Origin: Microvelia longipes
Taxonomy: Eukaryota; Arthropoda; Insecta; Hemiptera; Veliidae
Reading direction: 5' to 3'
DNA length: 64,000 nucleotides
NCBI GenBank assembly: GCA_018340805.1
Contig: JACMZG010000008.1
Location: 53,977,828-54,041,827 of the forward strand
This document shows positions 1-29,100 of the stretch, one piece after another. The notes beneath the pieces are model-generated. The model was not told the origin of the DNA. It made no database searches and was given only the letters and a program-made list of their open reading frames with translations. Both the position numbers and the translations under genes were made by a program. Position 1 is the stretch's first letter. Each line of letters opens with the position of its first letter.

Positions 1-1797
1 CATAAATATTAGATTTTTTACCTAATAACTTTTCAAACATTATTTAGTTTTGTGTAACTTTATTATTATGCAATGAAATCACTATTTAATTGAACATATT
101 TTTTGTTTTTAATTTCCTTTTAACCTAAGTGAACCTATACAATGTTATGTCATTATCAGTTATGACTGGATTGACTAAGTCTTAGGATAGTTCCCTTACA
201 GGAACTATTTTAAGCTTCGATAAACATTTTTAATAATTTTTGCTTTTGCTTCTGAAGTAGGAAGCTTTAATTGAGGCAATTATTGGTTTCAGAAGTTTTA
301 GGACTTATGTCATTGGTAGGGGTTTTTTTGTTACAAACTTTTATGTGTTAAGCTTTTGGTCTCATATACTTAATGATCTAATTCTGACCCCTAAACTGAA
401 GTAATCTGTATGTATTTATTTATAACATTCTTAAATTGTATCTGATAACATTTACATCATACTCTGGTGATGTGAACAGAGTAATTAGAATCAGAGTCAC
501 AGTGAACAGTCATTAGAGTATAAAAAATATTGGTCCCATATATTTTGTTCACTAACATTTTTTCGATACAAATATTATGTATCAAATAAATATGTATATA
601 TTATTATTATATTACGATAATAATATTTTTTTCTATTTATAACGAAACTAATCAGGTGATCGTATTCTATACACATTTAATACAATCCGGTTCTTACACT
701 GTATTTGTTTAATTGGTTGAGTCTTTTATGGTGAAGGTTCCCTTAGATTACAAAGAAGTTTATAACAAAACATTCTTTGGATAATAATAAAGTTACTCTT
801 AAAAATAATATTTTAACAGTTATTTGATGAAAAACTGTAAGAACCATGTGGAGAGAATCCAGTCGGATACGGTAGAACTAGGGAGATGGAACCTTGATAG
901 ATCTTCTGATACGCTGTATGTACCTTTAGAGGTGAATGGACCTTCATTCATCAATTATTTCACTGAAATATATATTTAATTGAAATAATAAATAATAGTT
1001 CAACGTAAAGATTATCCATTAAATATGAAGGTCCATTCACCTCTAAAGGTACTTACAGTGTATCAGAAGATATATCAAGGTTCCATCTCCCTAGTTCTAC
1101 TGTATCCTACTGACTGGGTTCCCTCCACATTGTTCTTACAGCGTATGTAACCGTAAAAACAATTAAAGCTTTGATTTCATCTAATTAGTTGATTCCACAC
1201 TCCATGATAAAGTGAGTGTACTTTCAAATATATGATACATTAAAAAGTTAATGAAATTTGTTGACACCTGTTTTGTGTATAGTTAAATTGCTGGTTATTG
1301 CCGGTCTCGGTATTTTCTATTTTGAAGTTATTTATTTATAGTTTTCGATGAGTGTCAATTATTTAATATTATTAAAATACATTGATGACATACAAATTAA
1401 TGTTATCAGATAAAAGTGATTTACTTCTGCTATTAGGAGGAGTCAAAAGTACAACGTTGAGTTAGATTTTTCTTTGATTCATCTTGCCTTTTACAAAATC
1501 TTTATCTTGTTAAAAATCTCATTCTGTTACACACAATTTATTGCAGTTTGGAGTACGGCTTTGGACACGCCTGAACATAGTTCTTACTCCAAGTTAACAT
1601 GCTGAACGTTAACGGGGAGTAACTTGCTGAACTAACCTAATGCCAATAATAACATTTCTATGCGTGTCTTATGTGCATCCCCTTTTTGATTAAAAATCTT
1701 TATTATGAAACAAAGTCTTATAACAAACCTCTTTCGTAATTTTTGGTTCAATTCTATGTATTGCATATTTGATATTGTTATTTACTTTTTCTTTCAG
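1..1797. other. Upstream region of e(y)3; no coding gene seen
   Basis: AT-rich non-coding DNA before the first coding exon of e(y)3. It holds a 307-bp foldback repeat (835-1141) and a small imperfect inverted repeat at 1584-1598/1608-1622 around GTTAAC. A polypyrimidine tract and CAG end at 1797, immediately before the ATG-bearing exon, so at least one untranslated exon probably lies further upstream. I could not place a promoter or that first exon. Confidence 0.5.
835..1141. repeat. Foldback (hairpin) repeat, MITE-like
   Basis: The left arm at about 835-957 is repeated in reverse complement at about 1025-1141, separated by a 67-bp AT-rich loop. Arms are about 90% or more identical by eye and begin CTGTAAGAAC. 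This is the structure of a foldback or non-autonomous DNA element. No clear target-site duplication is visible. Diverged pieces resembling the arm occur near 684-702 and 45290-45360, suggesting a family. The superfamily is unknown. Confidence 0.75.
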
Positions 1798-1809
1798 ATG
1801 ACAGAGTGA
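1798..1809 (+). promoter_or_regulatory. Three-codon upstream ORF before the e(y)3 start
   Basis: The first base after the inferred 3' splice site begins an ATG followed by two codons and TGA (1807-1809). The e(y)3 start at 1820 lies 11 nt further on, in another frame. Such a minimal uORF could lower or reset initiation. The function is inference; only the arrangement is seen. Confidence 0.4.
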
Positions 1810-1819
1810 GATCAGAAAT

Positions 1820-18864
<17,045 letters not shown>

Positions 18865-18904
18865 GAATCATTGGAGCCCGCATCCAGTTTTTAATTTCTT
18901 TTTT

Positions 18905-18910
18905 AATAAA
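18905..18910 (+). terminator. Candidate polyadenylation signal of e(y)3
   Basis: AATAAA 41 nt after the proposed stop codon. It is consistent with a very short 3' UTR, but AATAAA is frequent by chance in such AT-rich DNA. Confidence 0.3.
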
Positions 18911-21068
18911 TAAATACTACTTAAAAAACGAGATTATCATTTTAACTTAAACTTGTATTATAAATAAAATAAAAAAACACAAATAAATCTATTTGCCACC
19001 GCATTGAAACTAATTATTTTATAAGAATGTCAAAAGTTTTAAATGTGTTATATTTATATTCCTTCTCCCCAAAACATATGTGTGCAATTTTGTATGTATA
19101 ATGCACTTTTAATTTTCTTAATAGATTTAAAAATATATATTTACTGAGTATGAATCTGAATTTAAGCAAATATTTTTTTTGTTCTTTTTGTTATGTAGAT
19201 TTTATTTTCCTTTTTTATAACATTTTTATTTAAATAAATAGGATTTTTTATTTTCATTTTTCAGTTCCATGTGACGAAAAAAATTAAAATTATTTTGTAA
19301 ATTGATTTTTCTATAATTTATTATATATATATAAATGAAATCCATGAATGTAAATATCTTACATTGTTATAGTCTAATACAATACATACTATGGTATTGA
19401 CAAAACATGTGTTTATGTTAGTTTTATTCCAATTTCCTGCTGTAGGACACTACTAAAAACATAAAAGTTCAATTATTATAAAACTCATATTTATATTCTA
19501 CATATTATACTCTACATGACCATTAATTCATCACGCTCAGCCCATTGAATTCATTATTTGTTGATTTAATATGTGTATACTTTTTTAGAGAAGAGTGCTC
19601 TAGTTTATTTAAGAGTCAACTTCAAAAGGTGGGTTAGACACAAAGTAATAAATTACCTCTAGAAGGGAAAAAAGTGTTCTTTTAAGTGACAGAACTTTTC
19701 TTAAGTGACACATAACTGTTTGTCTGAATCTAAAGGGAGTAAAGGAACTAGCTGAAGAAAAATAGCTTTAGTTGCCACGGCAACTACTGTACTCCTGCTT
19801 TGCATTTCCCTTTTAGATCAGATGATAGCATTTGTGGTCTGCTCTTAACCTAAAGGTTTAAGTTCAATCCTCACAGGTTACCTACACTTTTTTAATAAAT
19901 TTTATCACTGAGAATGTAAAATAATTTAAAGCTTCTACTTGGTGAATGTAAATGTTTTTAACCTTAGATGACTACATATTTGTTTACTAAATACAGCAAA
20001 ACAATATGTAAAAGATTTTTAATAATTGTTATTAAAATCAACATTAATTTAATGTTGTGTATTAGCCTTTTAAAAACTAAGCATTTTTCAGCAAGTTATT
20101 TAAATAAAAGCCAGAATTAATGACTCTTATAAATAACTTTATTTATGTTAAAAGAATTGAATGGCTTAAATTATAAGTAAGTCGATATTATAACTAGTTA
20201 TAATATTTTCAGGTGATAATAGTTATTTTTTTAAGATGGCTGAATTTACCCTAATAAAAACTATATATTTTTGTTTATTTCCAATTTACATTAACTTTTA
20301 ACAATTTTTTTTACATTTAACTAATTTTATTGTAATGACTGAACTGTAAGAAAAAATTTGTAGAGGTAGGATGGTTCCACTTGAAAAACAGAAAAACAGT
20401 TAATTTTTCAATCTCTGTTAAGGTATTTTATAAGGTATGTTCTCTTGGGCACTGAAAAGAAACCAATCTATTGCATATTGTAGGTGGCTGATGTTATTGT
20501 TTTTCAAATTTTGTTTATTTTCCAGGAAATATTTGTTGCATCTCAAATGGTTGATAAGGTTTACAAAAACTGAGCTGTATAAATACTTATTTTACAAAAT
20601 TAGAGGACTTAAACTAAGATTATTAGTGTTTGATTTCACTTCATTCATGCAATTTTGTGGAAGATAGCTGATTGTACACAAATATTATTTTTATTTATAT
20701 TTTGACAGAACATAAACTAACTAAAAATTTCAGTAACTTCAATATGGGGTTACATAAGATGGAGCTGAAAATACCCAGTTGTCGAGAAAGAGGTATGGTA
20801 TGTATTAAATATAAATCATTTTGGCTATTTTTAGAGATATGTGTCTGCCACTTTGCCTGGCAAGACTGCTTTGCAGTCACCTTGTCCCTCATGCCCAAAG
20901 GGGACAAGAGAGAAAAGGTACTATACTGTTCAGAAAACTAGGGTTGAGGTAGAGATGTCCTTCAAAACTACTTTCTCACCCTTCAAATAGATGGGGAGGT
21001 ACTATTTACACTGATCATTGTAGGTCAATGCCTTACATAAAAGGCATAATGTTGTATGCCATCCACAC

Positions 21069-21070
<2 letters not shown>

Positions 21071-21155
<85 letters not shown>

Positions 21156-21384
21156 GTGAATGTATATCATTTGCACCAATTAGTGCAAATGATATACAAT
21201 CGGTTTCAGTCCATTTGCACTAAAACCAGTCTCTATTGAATTAGCTTACCGCCTACCACATCTTTCAATTCCGTCTCCTCAACATCTTGCAATAGCCCAA
21301 GTTTTGTCTCAATTGAAAAAGCCTTCAAGAGTTTTCTATGTGCCATACCCACGGCCAAAAACTCTTAACACACACACACTTTAC

Positions 21385-21415
<31 letters not shown>

Positions 21416-21432
21416 ATATATATATAATATAT

Positions 21433-21516
<84 letters not shown>

Positions 21517-21522
21517 TATATA
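21071..21522. repeat. Two (TA)n arrays flanking a 230-bp unique spacer
   Basis: TA arrays at 21071-21153 and 21384-21522. The spacer has a perfect 16-bp stem, 6-nt loop hairpin (21161-21176/21183-21198). The spacer could be an element inserted in a TA array, but no terminal repeats are evident. Confidence 0.85.
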
Positions 21523-21819
21523 AACTTTGTTTTGTGAAGACATATTTTTGGAATCTGAGAGCAGATCATATGATAACCTCTCCCCTTCTGTCATCCGAAC
21601 AACCTTATTTTCTAATGAAAATAAGCTAAAACATTATAATTTATTTACATACTTCTGATCATATATGTAATAGTTTACTAATTTACTAAAATACTAATAA
21701 ATTGTAAAAAGCAAAACCTAAGACCGGGGGGGGGGGGGTTACATCAGGAAAAGTTTCGATTTGATTATCGCAAGCCAAAAATTACCAATTATATTTTTAA
21801 ACTCTAAATTTATGTAAAT

Positions 21820-22430
21820 CATGGCTAATATTGGTTAAGACAGCTGCATTTATTGTAATAATAAAATTATTTTTCTTTTCTTTCCTTGTTAATTTAACCT
21901 AATAAAAATGGTTTGCCATTGACATGTTCTGTATTTCAAAAATCTAGAAACTAATAGTAAAAAAAGGTTTTCAAACTTCAACATAACGCAACTGATGGCT
22001 GGTAAGTTTACATTCCATTCAATTATTTAGTTGATATAATACAGGTAATCACTTGTGGGTGTCTGAATTTAAAAAAAAAAAAGGTAATAACATTTTTTAA
22101 ATTGTTTCAGTCTGCATTAAATGCCAAAATCTCTCTTCTAGCACGTGGATAATTTAGCCACTAATGTTCACATGATTAAATAAATTGAATACATTCTAAA
22201 CCTATTTGCTATCAGAAGGGTTCTGTGTTAGTTTGAAGAAGACGAAGATTGTGTTAAGTGCTTCCGCTGGTTAGATGTATGACTAGAATGTATAAAAAGT
22301 TAATTTCAAATGGAATGTAGACAAAAAGCGGGAAATTAAGCCACGTCTACTCAGTTGAAAAGTAGGTCTGCCGTGGCCCTTGTGTTGATCGGAATCCAAA
22401 TTTTCCCACCATTGAATCGACAGTCTTACT
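21820..22430 (+). repeat. Dispersed repeat A with apparent intron (partner at 46250-46960)
   Basis: Co-linear with 46250-46960 over about 600 bp: TATTGGTTA-GACAGCT, ATGTTCTGTATTTCAA, GGTAAGTTTACATT, TGTTTCAG-CTGCATTAAAT-CCAAA, GAAATTAAGCCA, CTCAGTTGAAA and AAATTTTCCCAC. The apparent donor at 22002 and acceptor at 22110 are both conserved. No intact reading frame seen. Confidence 0.65.
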
Positions 22431-23265
22431 GTTTAAGTATCAGTATCTATAGTCTCTGCCTAGGACCTTAGTTTCATTTTTTATAAATATAATTGTCAAC
22501 ACCAAGGAATATTTATATACATAAGATATATATAGAGAGAGAGAACTTTTTTTTAAAAAAAACACCCTCCTACGAATCACTTCATAGAGGAAAAATACCA
22601 TCTTCAAAAAATGTAAACCATAAGGGGAGAATATATTTTTTATTATAAAAATAAAAACAATAAAACTACTTATTTACTCACATTTTACTAGTATAACAAA
22701 TAACTACATTACTTTACTTTTAAATTTTATAACAATGTAACAGTAAATAAAAAAAATCTTGTAATAAAGCTCCAAAGGAAACATAATAAAAAAATTAGAT
22801 GATAAAAAAATTAAATAAAAAAACAAAAGAACTTTCCTACAGATAGTCCAAAATTAATTTCTTGACATTTACCAAAATTCCATTTATTATAATATGGCAG
22901 TTTTCCTAAAAGTATTAACTAAACTTTTGCTCTATACCAATACATCAATAAATAAATAAAAAAAACCATGAGAAACAAAAAATGAATTAGAAAACTAAAA
23001 AATATTTTTGAATGAATTGTGCTGAGGCTAGATGAACAGTCCACTATGTCTGATGTCCACTATAAAGCCTTTTATCCAACTTTTACTTTCCATTTGTTTT
23101 ATTGACCAACAGGTATAGTGAATACCAACTAAAATTATCAACCCCAGCCTTTGATTAAGGTCTCCCTACTATTCAACAAATCAAATAACATTTTCAAACT
23201 CATTTCTCACAAGGTTCGAAAATTAATTATATCATAGTAGGATTAAGAAATCTATCCTATCATAT

Positions 23266-23323
23266 CTTAATTTTAGAAAGATCTAGCTGAGAAGGTAAGC
23301 TTCTCAGCTAGATCAAAATTAAG
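23266..23323. repeat. Perfect short-loop hairpin
   Basis: A 15-bp perfect stem (23280-23294/23300-23314) with 5-nt loop GTAAG, extended outward by a 9-bp stem (23266-23274/23315-23323). Intergenic; no poly-U or other sign of a terminator role. Confidence 0.85.
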
Positions 23324-26026
23324 CTGCCAAAGACTTAAGTTACAGTGCTAATAGTTTCACACCTATAATAAAATTAAAACTGGATCAAATAAATTTAGAT
23401 TCAAAAGTAATTTTTTTCTTTCTTTTGTAAGTCAGCTTAAAAAATATCCTTCTGAAGCTAAAATAAATTTGGATCTCCAATGTTCAATAAATTTTTAAGC
23501 AGGTCTAATAGATTTGAATTTTGGAAAAAATGCAGTAAATTAGTACAGAAATCAGAATTGTAAATTTTAGACTCATTCTTAACTAAAGAGCTGAAGTTCC
23601 TGGTTCTATCTATTGTCAGGATGGATAAATTTTAACTGTTTCCTTTATATAGATTACAGCATCAACAAGAAAAAAAAAATATAAACTGCTTTAAAACTAT
23701 TTCATCTTCAGTTGAAAAAATATAAATAAATAAAACTGATTGGAATTAGACTTTTTTGTACGTTATATATAAAAAAATGTACTCTTCTTTGAACCTTACA
23801 ATACTTATTTTTAAAAAAAGTAATTTAAACTGTTGTTCTATAATTTTTAAAATAGTTAAAACAGAATTTATGCTAATTGTATTTGTGTACTTCAACATTT
23901 AATAAATAAATAATTTGTCAATAATATACATTCTTAATGTCATTGTATTTTAACTAAAAAATAAAAATGGCAATACAGTCATGTTTTGAAAAGTTTAATC
24001 TAAAAAATTAATATTTTCGTTCAATGTCTTAATTATCAATTTTATGGACCACATGGAAAAATTGAAAACTCATTTTATAAAATGCCTTTTAGAAACCTGA
24101 ACAGGGTAAGGTATAAACAATCCTTATGCTAAAAAACAGAAGAACCCCTGAATTTAGGTTTATGGTTTTGATTCAGGTCTGTCAAATAGTTGTAAAAAAT
24201 ATGTAACAGAATATTAGCAAGGATTATTATAATGACACTATAATACCTTTCTAAGCTATAATAATTTAATACTAGTTAAACTTTTTTTTCACAAATTTAT
24301 TCTTCAGGATATTCATATTTCATCTGCTTAGTGCTTGAAGAAATATACTGACTTGATTCTCAGCAAAAAGTAAGTTTTTACTTAGTTTAAGACTGGCCCA
24401 ACCACATATAAGTTATAGAAGCTGAGTAGCTTGCACCAAAAAGCGAATAAATTTGACACTATGTTCTACTTTTCCCATCAATGACATAAACAATACATAC
24501 ATACAATACAATACATACAATATATTAAGATGAATGCATGGTAAAAAGAGCAGTTCATTTTGCCAATTCTCTCATTCGATGTATATTAATTAAAGAAAAA
24601 ATAATCATGCTACAAGGCAGGAATTGAATCAATCAATAAAATTAGCCCCTGAGCTAAAATAAATACTAGTAGAGGCAGACAAAAACTTGTGCGTCAGTAA
24701 TAATTTTTTTCCTAGCATATTGATAAACTCAAGTAAATAAAAGTCATTCAGCATAAATAGTTCTAGGCAGAATAACTATAGCCAGTTTTATTATTATTTT
24801 AATCTGTTTATATTGAATTTTAAATCTTGTTTTAAAATTAAACTTTAAACATAAGTCAACCCCATTATTTCAATTAAATAAACTTAAAATGAACATCTTA
24901 ACTATCATGAAATGTTATAAGAAACCACATTTTTAATTATAACATGATAGCAGAATTATTTTATTGTCTTGTTGGTTTAAAACTTAATCCATTGTTTTAA
25001 TAGTAACTTTTGCACACAAGGCAGGTGATACTTTTCCACCCTGTTTATTGTAGGCAGATAAAGGAAATAATATTTTGCTGCCTGAAAATAGTAAATAAAT
25101 CACTTATTTTTCTGCTGTAAGTTGGTAAATAAATAGTCAGCCTATTAATAAAAAAAAACACTCCAGTACAAAAAAAATTACTAAATGAGGTAGTTTGATA
25201 AAAAATGTTAGTCATAGCAGTCATAGTTAATTTTAGTAGCAATAGCATGTTGGTTCTCAATACTTCACTTCAAAAAGCCTAATGAAACCAAGTATATTTT
25301 TATGACAAAAATCAATAAATTAAAATTAATTATTATTTATTTATTTTTCCCCTTTTAAACAGCAAAGCAAAAAGAATCAATTAGAAATGATTTTCCATTA
25401 TTAAATTTGTTGTAAGTTACTAGTTTATTTATTATTTTAAAAAAACTGATAAAATGTTAATTTTTGTACAGATAATGAATTTAAATTGACCAGCAATCTA
25501 TTTCACCAAGTTAGAATAATTTGTTTTTATTGTATCTATAAAGAAAGAGCAAAATAGACAATTATACATAAAATTTAAACTTATATTTAAATTATATAAT
25601 AACAATAATGGCTTTAAATAAATAAAAAAAGGAAAATATAGAGCTAAGCTCTATCTTTCTTTATTTAAAATAACCACACAATTAATCCAATCACTTAGTC
25701 AAGGTAACTAACATTTAAACATCATTCCCTCGGATATACACAATAATTAGCCATTTATTGTACTTCATTCGTTTTTCTTCACTGTCTACCTTCAGTTTAA
25801 ACCTTCTTTTACTAAGCTAATGTTTAAAATAGTTTTATAAACTATTAAGTTTAAATTATTTTTTAATAATTTTAAATTCAGTTGGTAAATATGAACCTTA
25901 ATATTCAAAATCTCATTAACATTAAATAAAATGGTTACAATTACTTTATGACAAAACATGATTTTAAGCTATCATTTAAAGTGGGAGGGTTTATAAAAAA
26001 ATTAAAAAAATCAATAAATTTTAAGT

Positions 26027-26032
26027 TTTATT
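26027..26032 (-). terminator. Candidate polyadenylation signal of DPH6
   Basis: AATAAA on the minus strand about 165 nt after the DPH6 stop codon. Its position is plausible, with a high chance background. Confidence 0.3.
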
Positions 26033-26196
26033 CACAATATTTTGAAACAAACCTTTAGAAACCAGTGAAAAACATAACAAGTACTCAAAAAAGGAAAATT
26101 AAACTAAGGTAAACAAATAGAAGAAAACATAAATGAAAGAGCACCAAAAAGATTTACCATAATCCGAGAATTACCACATACAATATCCATAATTCA

Positions 26197-29100
26197 TTAA
26201 TGTCTTACAGCACATATAGAAAGAAAAATAGACGGATGATTCAAACTAACAACAGGTATAAAGGTAGTCGCACAGATAAACTTTCCTTCTAAAGTTTTTA
26301 CAGCTTCTTGCAGAATTTCAGGTTTACTTCGATCCACACCATAGTATATTTGAAGAGAACAGACTGAAGAGGGTGTAGGGGCTCCTTCTTCTGTGGGTAA
26401 AGTCAAACGATGTAATGCGTAAAATAATACTTTGCTAACTTGAGAGGATTCATCGTCAGGAGTGCTAGCATTTGAGGAAATTAATGTGTCTGATATTTCA
26501 CCACACTCAGAGAGAGTGCGACTAGATCCACAACCTGTGGCTGTAACATATAAGACTTACATATATTATTTTATATGCAACATCATTATTACACGTAAAA
26601 ACATTATATCATCCTTTAGCTAAAGAATTAAAATTTAAAATTTCATTTAAGTTAATAAAATAAAAATATACTAGGAATACAAAACTAAATTACCAAAACC
26701 CATAACTTAAAAAAAACCCTACTTGTTAGGCACATTGTTAACAAACCATTGTTGGCAGTGACTACCAGAGGAATGAGATTTTCCTTTATTTGTGATTCAA
26801 AGAGATGTCAGGTTGGCAATACCAATAGATGGAAAACAAAAGAATGATTAAAAAAATTATAATAGAAATACCATGGGAGCCGATCGAAATTACTCATTTT
26901 TTCTTTATTGTTGCTTAATTTTTGATAAATAAGTTAAATGTTAATAGAACGACAATTAGTGTTATTTCATAGATACTTTGATTATTCTAGGATTTGAAAT
27001 ATAAAATCAGGCTCTTATCACAACACACTTGGATTTGTTCATTTTTTAAGCTGATATTTACAGTTTTATATTTTTATCAAAATATAAAACCGTGTTTTAT
27101 ATTAAACTGAGATTAAAAAAATTCTTCAACATCAAACTAATAGTAACACTTAATAACATAAATGAAATAAAACACAAAGGTTGGAAAATATCATCTTATT
27201 AGTTAATTTAAATACTTATTACAACTAATTTAAACAATATAATGCAATAAGAGTAATTTTGTGAGTTTGAGTAAACCAAAGTTTTTCAAAAGTAGAATTA
27301 ATTAACAATAAATAAAATAAATCAGTATATTGTGGTTTTCACCTTCTTATCAGTTTATTTAAACACTCGTGACAACCCATTAAAAAGGGGTTTTCCAATG
27401 AAAGAGTGACTTTAGTGAGTTTAAACACCCTAAAATTAATTAAAATAAATCACTTCAAGAAAAAATTTTAAGATAAATCCTCAAAAATTAGAAAAATTAA
27501 GAAACCCATATAGATATTATAAGCCTGATCACCCTTTTGTTATCAATTTCTTGAGGCACTGCTACAGACTTACGAATAACGTCAATCAGAATCAAATTAA
27601 TAATTTAGTGTAACAAAGGTCAGAAACATAAAGTTAGTGACAAATACCTTGAGAGACACAACAAACAACTGCAGACACAGTGTTATCATAGTTCCATCTT
27701 CTTCTTAAGGATGCTTTTAAATTCCCAATCATACAACCAGTTTCTTCATCTGGAATAGCGAAGCAAACATATTGTAATCAAATAATCTTTGTATAATAAA
27801 AGTAAAAACTTAAGCCAACTTATATAGAACTCTCAAGTTTTGAGAAAGCATATTCTGTTTTTAAAAAATGGTTGTTAACTAACAAAACTATTCGTCAGAC
27901 TTTTTTGTGATACTACTAAAATAAAATTATAGTTAACTCTTTGGAGTTACTTTATATTTAAGGTAAAAACTAGATTGCTCTTTAAAGAAAGAATTTATAC
28001 ATAGTTTAACCAATTGCAAAAAAATGCAAGTACCAAAATTAAGATATACCAGCATTTAATCAAAGCCTGGTTTATTAGCTGTCAGTCAGAGTTGGTTTTA
28101 ACATAAATTAATCAATAAAAAGGTAAAATAAAATAGAAGAGATGACATTAACTAAAGTTCAAAATTTAAGATAATAATATATATTAAAAACTAGATTAAC
28201 TGCCTCTGTGGCAGAGGTCGCTAGAGTTACTATTTACTCTGACCTTTGACACCACGGAGGTCTGGGGTTCACATCCCAGGTTACACTCTTAGTTTATATA
28301 AAATTATTGTTACATGAATTATCGCCAACTTTAGAATACACTTTGAACGTAACAGATGCTACTACCACCCGAGGTTGTTTCCGCAGGGTTTATCCCTGAT
28401 GAGCTGCAAGGCTCTAAATGGGCATTATTATTATTATTATAATATTCTGATTAAAATTTGAAGAAACTAAAAACTTAAAAACTACTTCAACGTATCTCAA
28501 GAGCAAACAGTCATTGTACCCTCTCTATATTTTACTCCCTCAGCTTTGCCTTGGGCTTAAACATTTTGGTGCCTCTGGAAACAACTACAAACTCAGGAGA
28601 GTAAATGATAGTGTTTCCTTCCTTGGAGTATAAATTTATTTAATTTAAATATTTATTTAAAAACTATTTCTTTTAAAATTAAGAATCCAAATTTGCTATG
28701 ATAAACAAATATGATGAGCAACTCTTTGCCAGTTTTTCAAGCTCTGCTGGATAAATTTTTAACTTAATTAGAGTGCCAAAAAATGTTATTAAACCCTAAA
28801 ATTGGAATGAATATTATAAACTTGAGACGGCAAAAACTTTCAATAAATTACTTTAAATTACCTTAAAGAAGGACAAAAAATAAAGCAGTTATTGATTTAC
28901 TCTAGATAAGTATAGAAGATAAATGGATTATTGGTATACTTAATAATCTCCGTTAAGAATATTGATGTTTTCACTAACAAATTAACAAAACTCTAATAAC
29001 AACCTTTCATAAAAATTAAAAAAAGTTAAAACTTACATTGAAACCTATTATTGCCAAGATGGGCCCAGACTTGAAATTCAACATCTGCTTGCCTGGGAAG

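Larger units (their letters stand above)
18911..26026. other. Convergent intergenic region between e(y)3 and DPH6; no gene recognised
   Basis: About 7 kb of AT-rich sequence between two genes that point toward each other. It holds (TA)n arrays (21071-21522), a run of 13 G at 21726-21738, a dispersed repeat (21820-22430) and perfect hairpins (21161-21198, 23266-23323). Small open frames here are short, AT-driven and unlike known proteins. Confidence 0.6.

Noticed and set aside
28197..28300. A tRNA gene, because of a B-box-like GGTTCACATCCC
   Set aside because: No foldable acceptor or anticodon arms. The region is the head of a SINE with two other copies.
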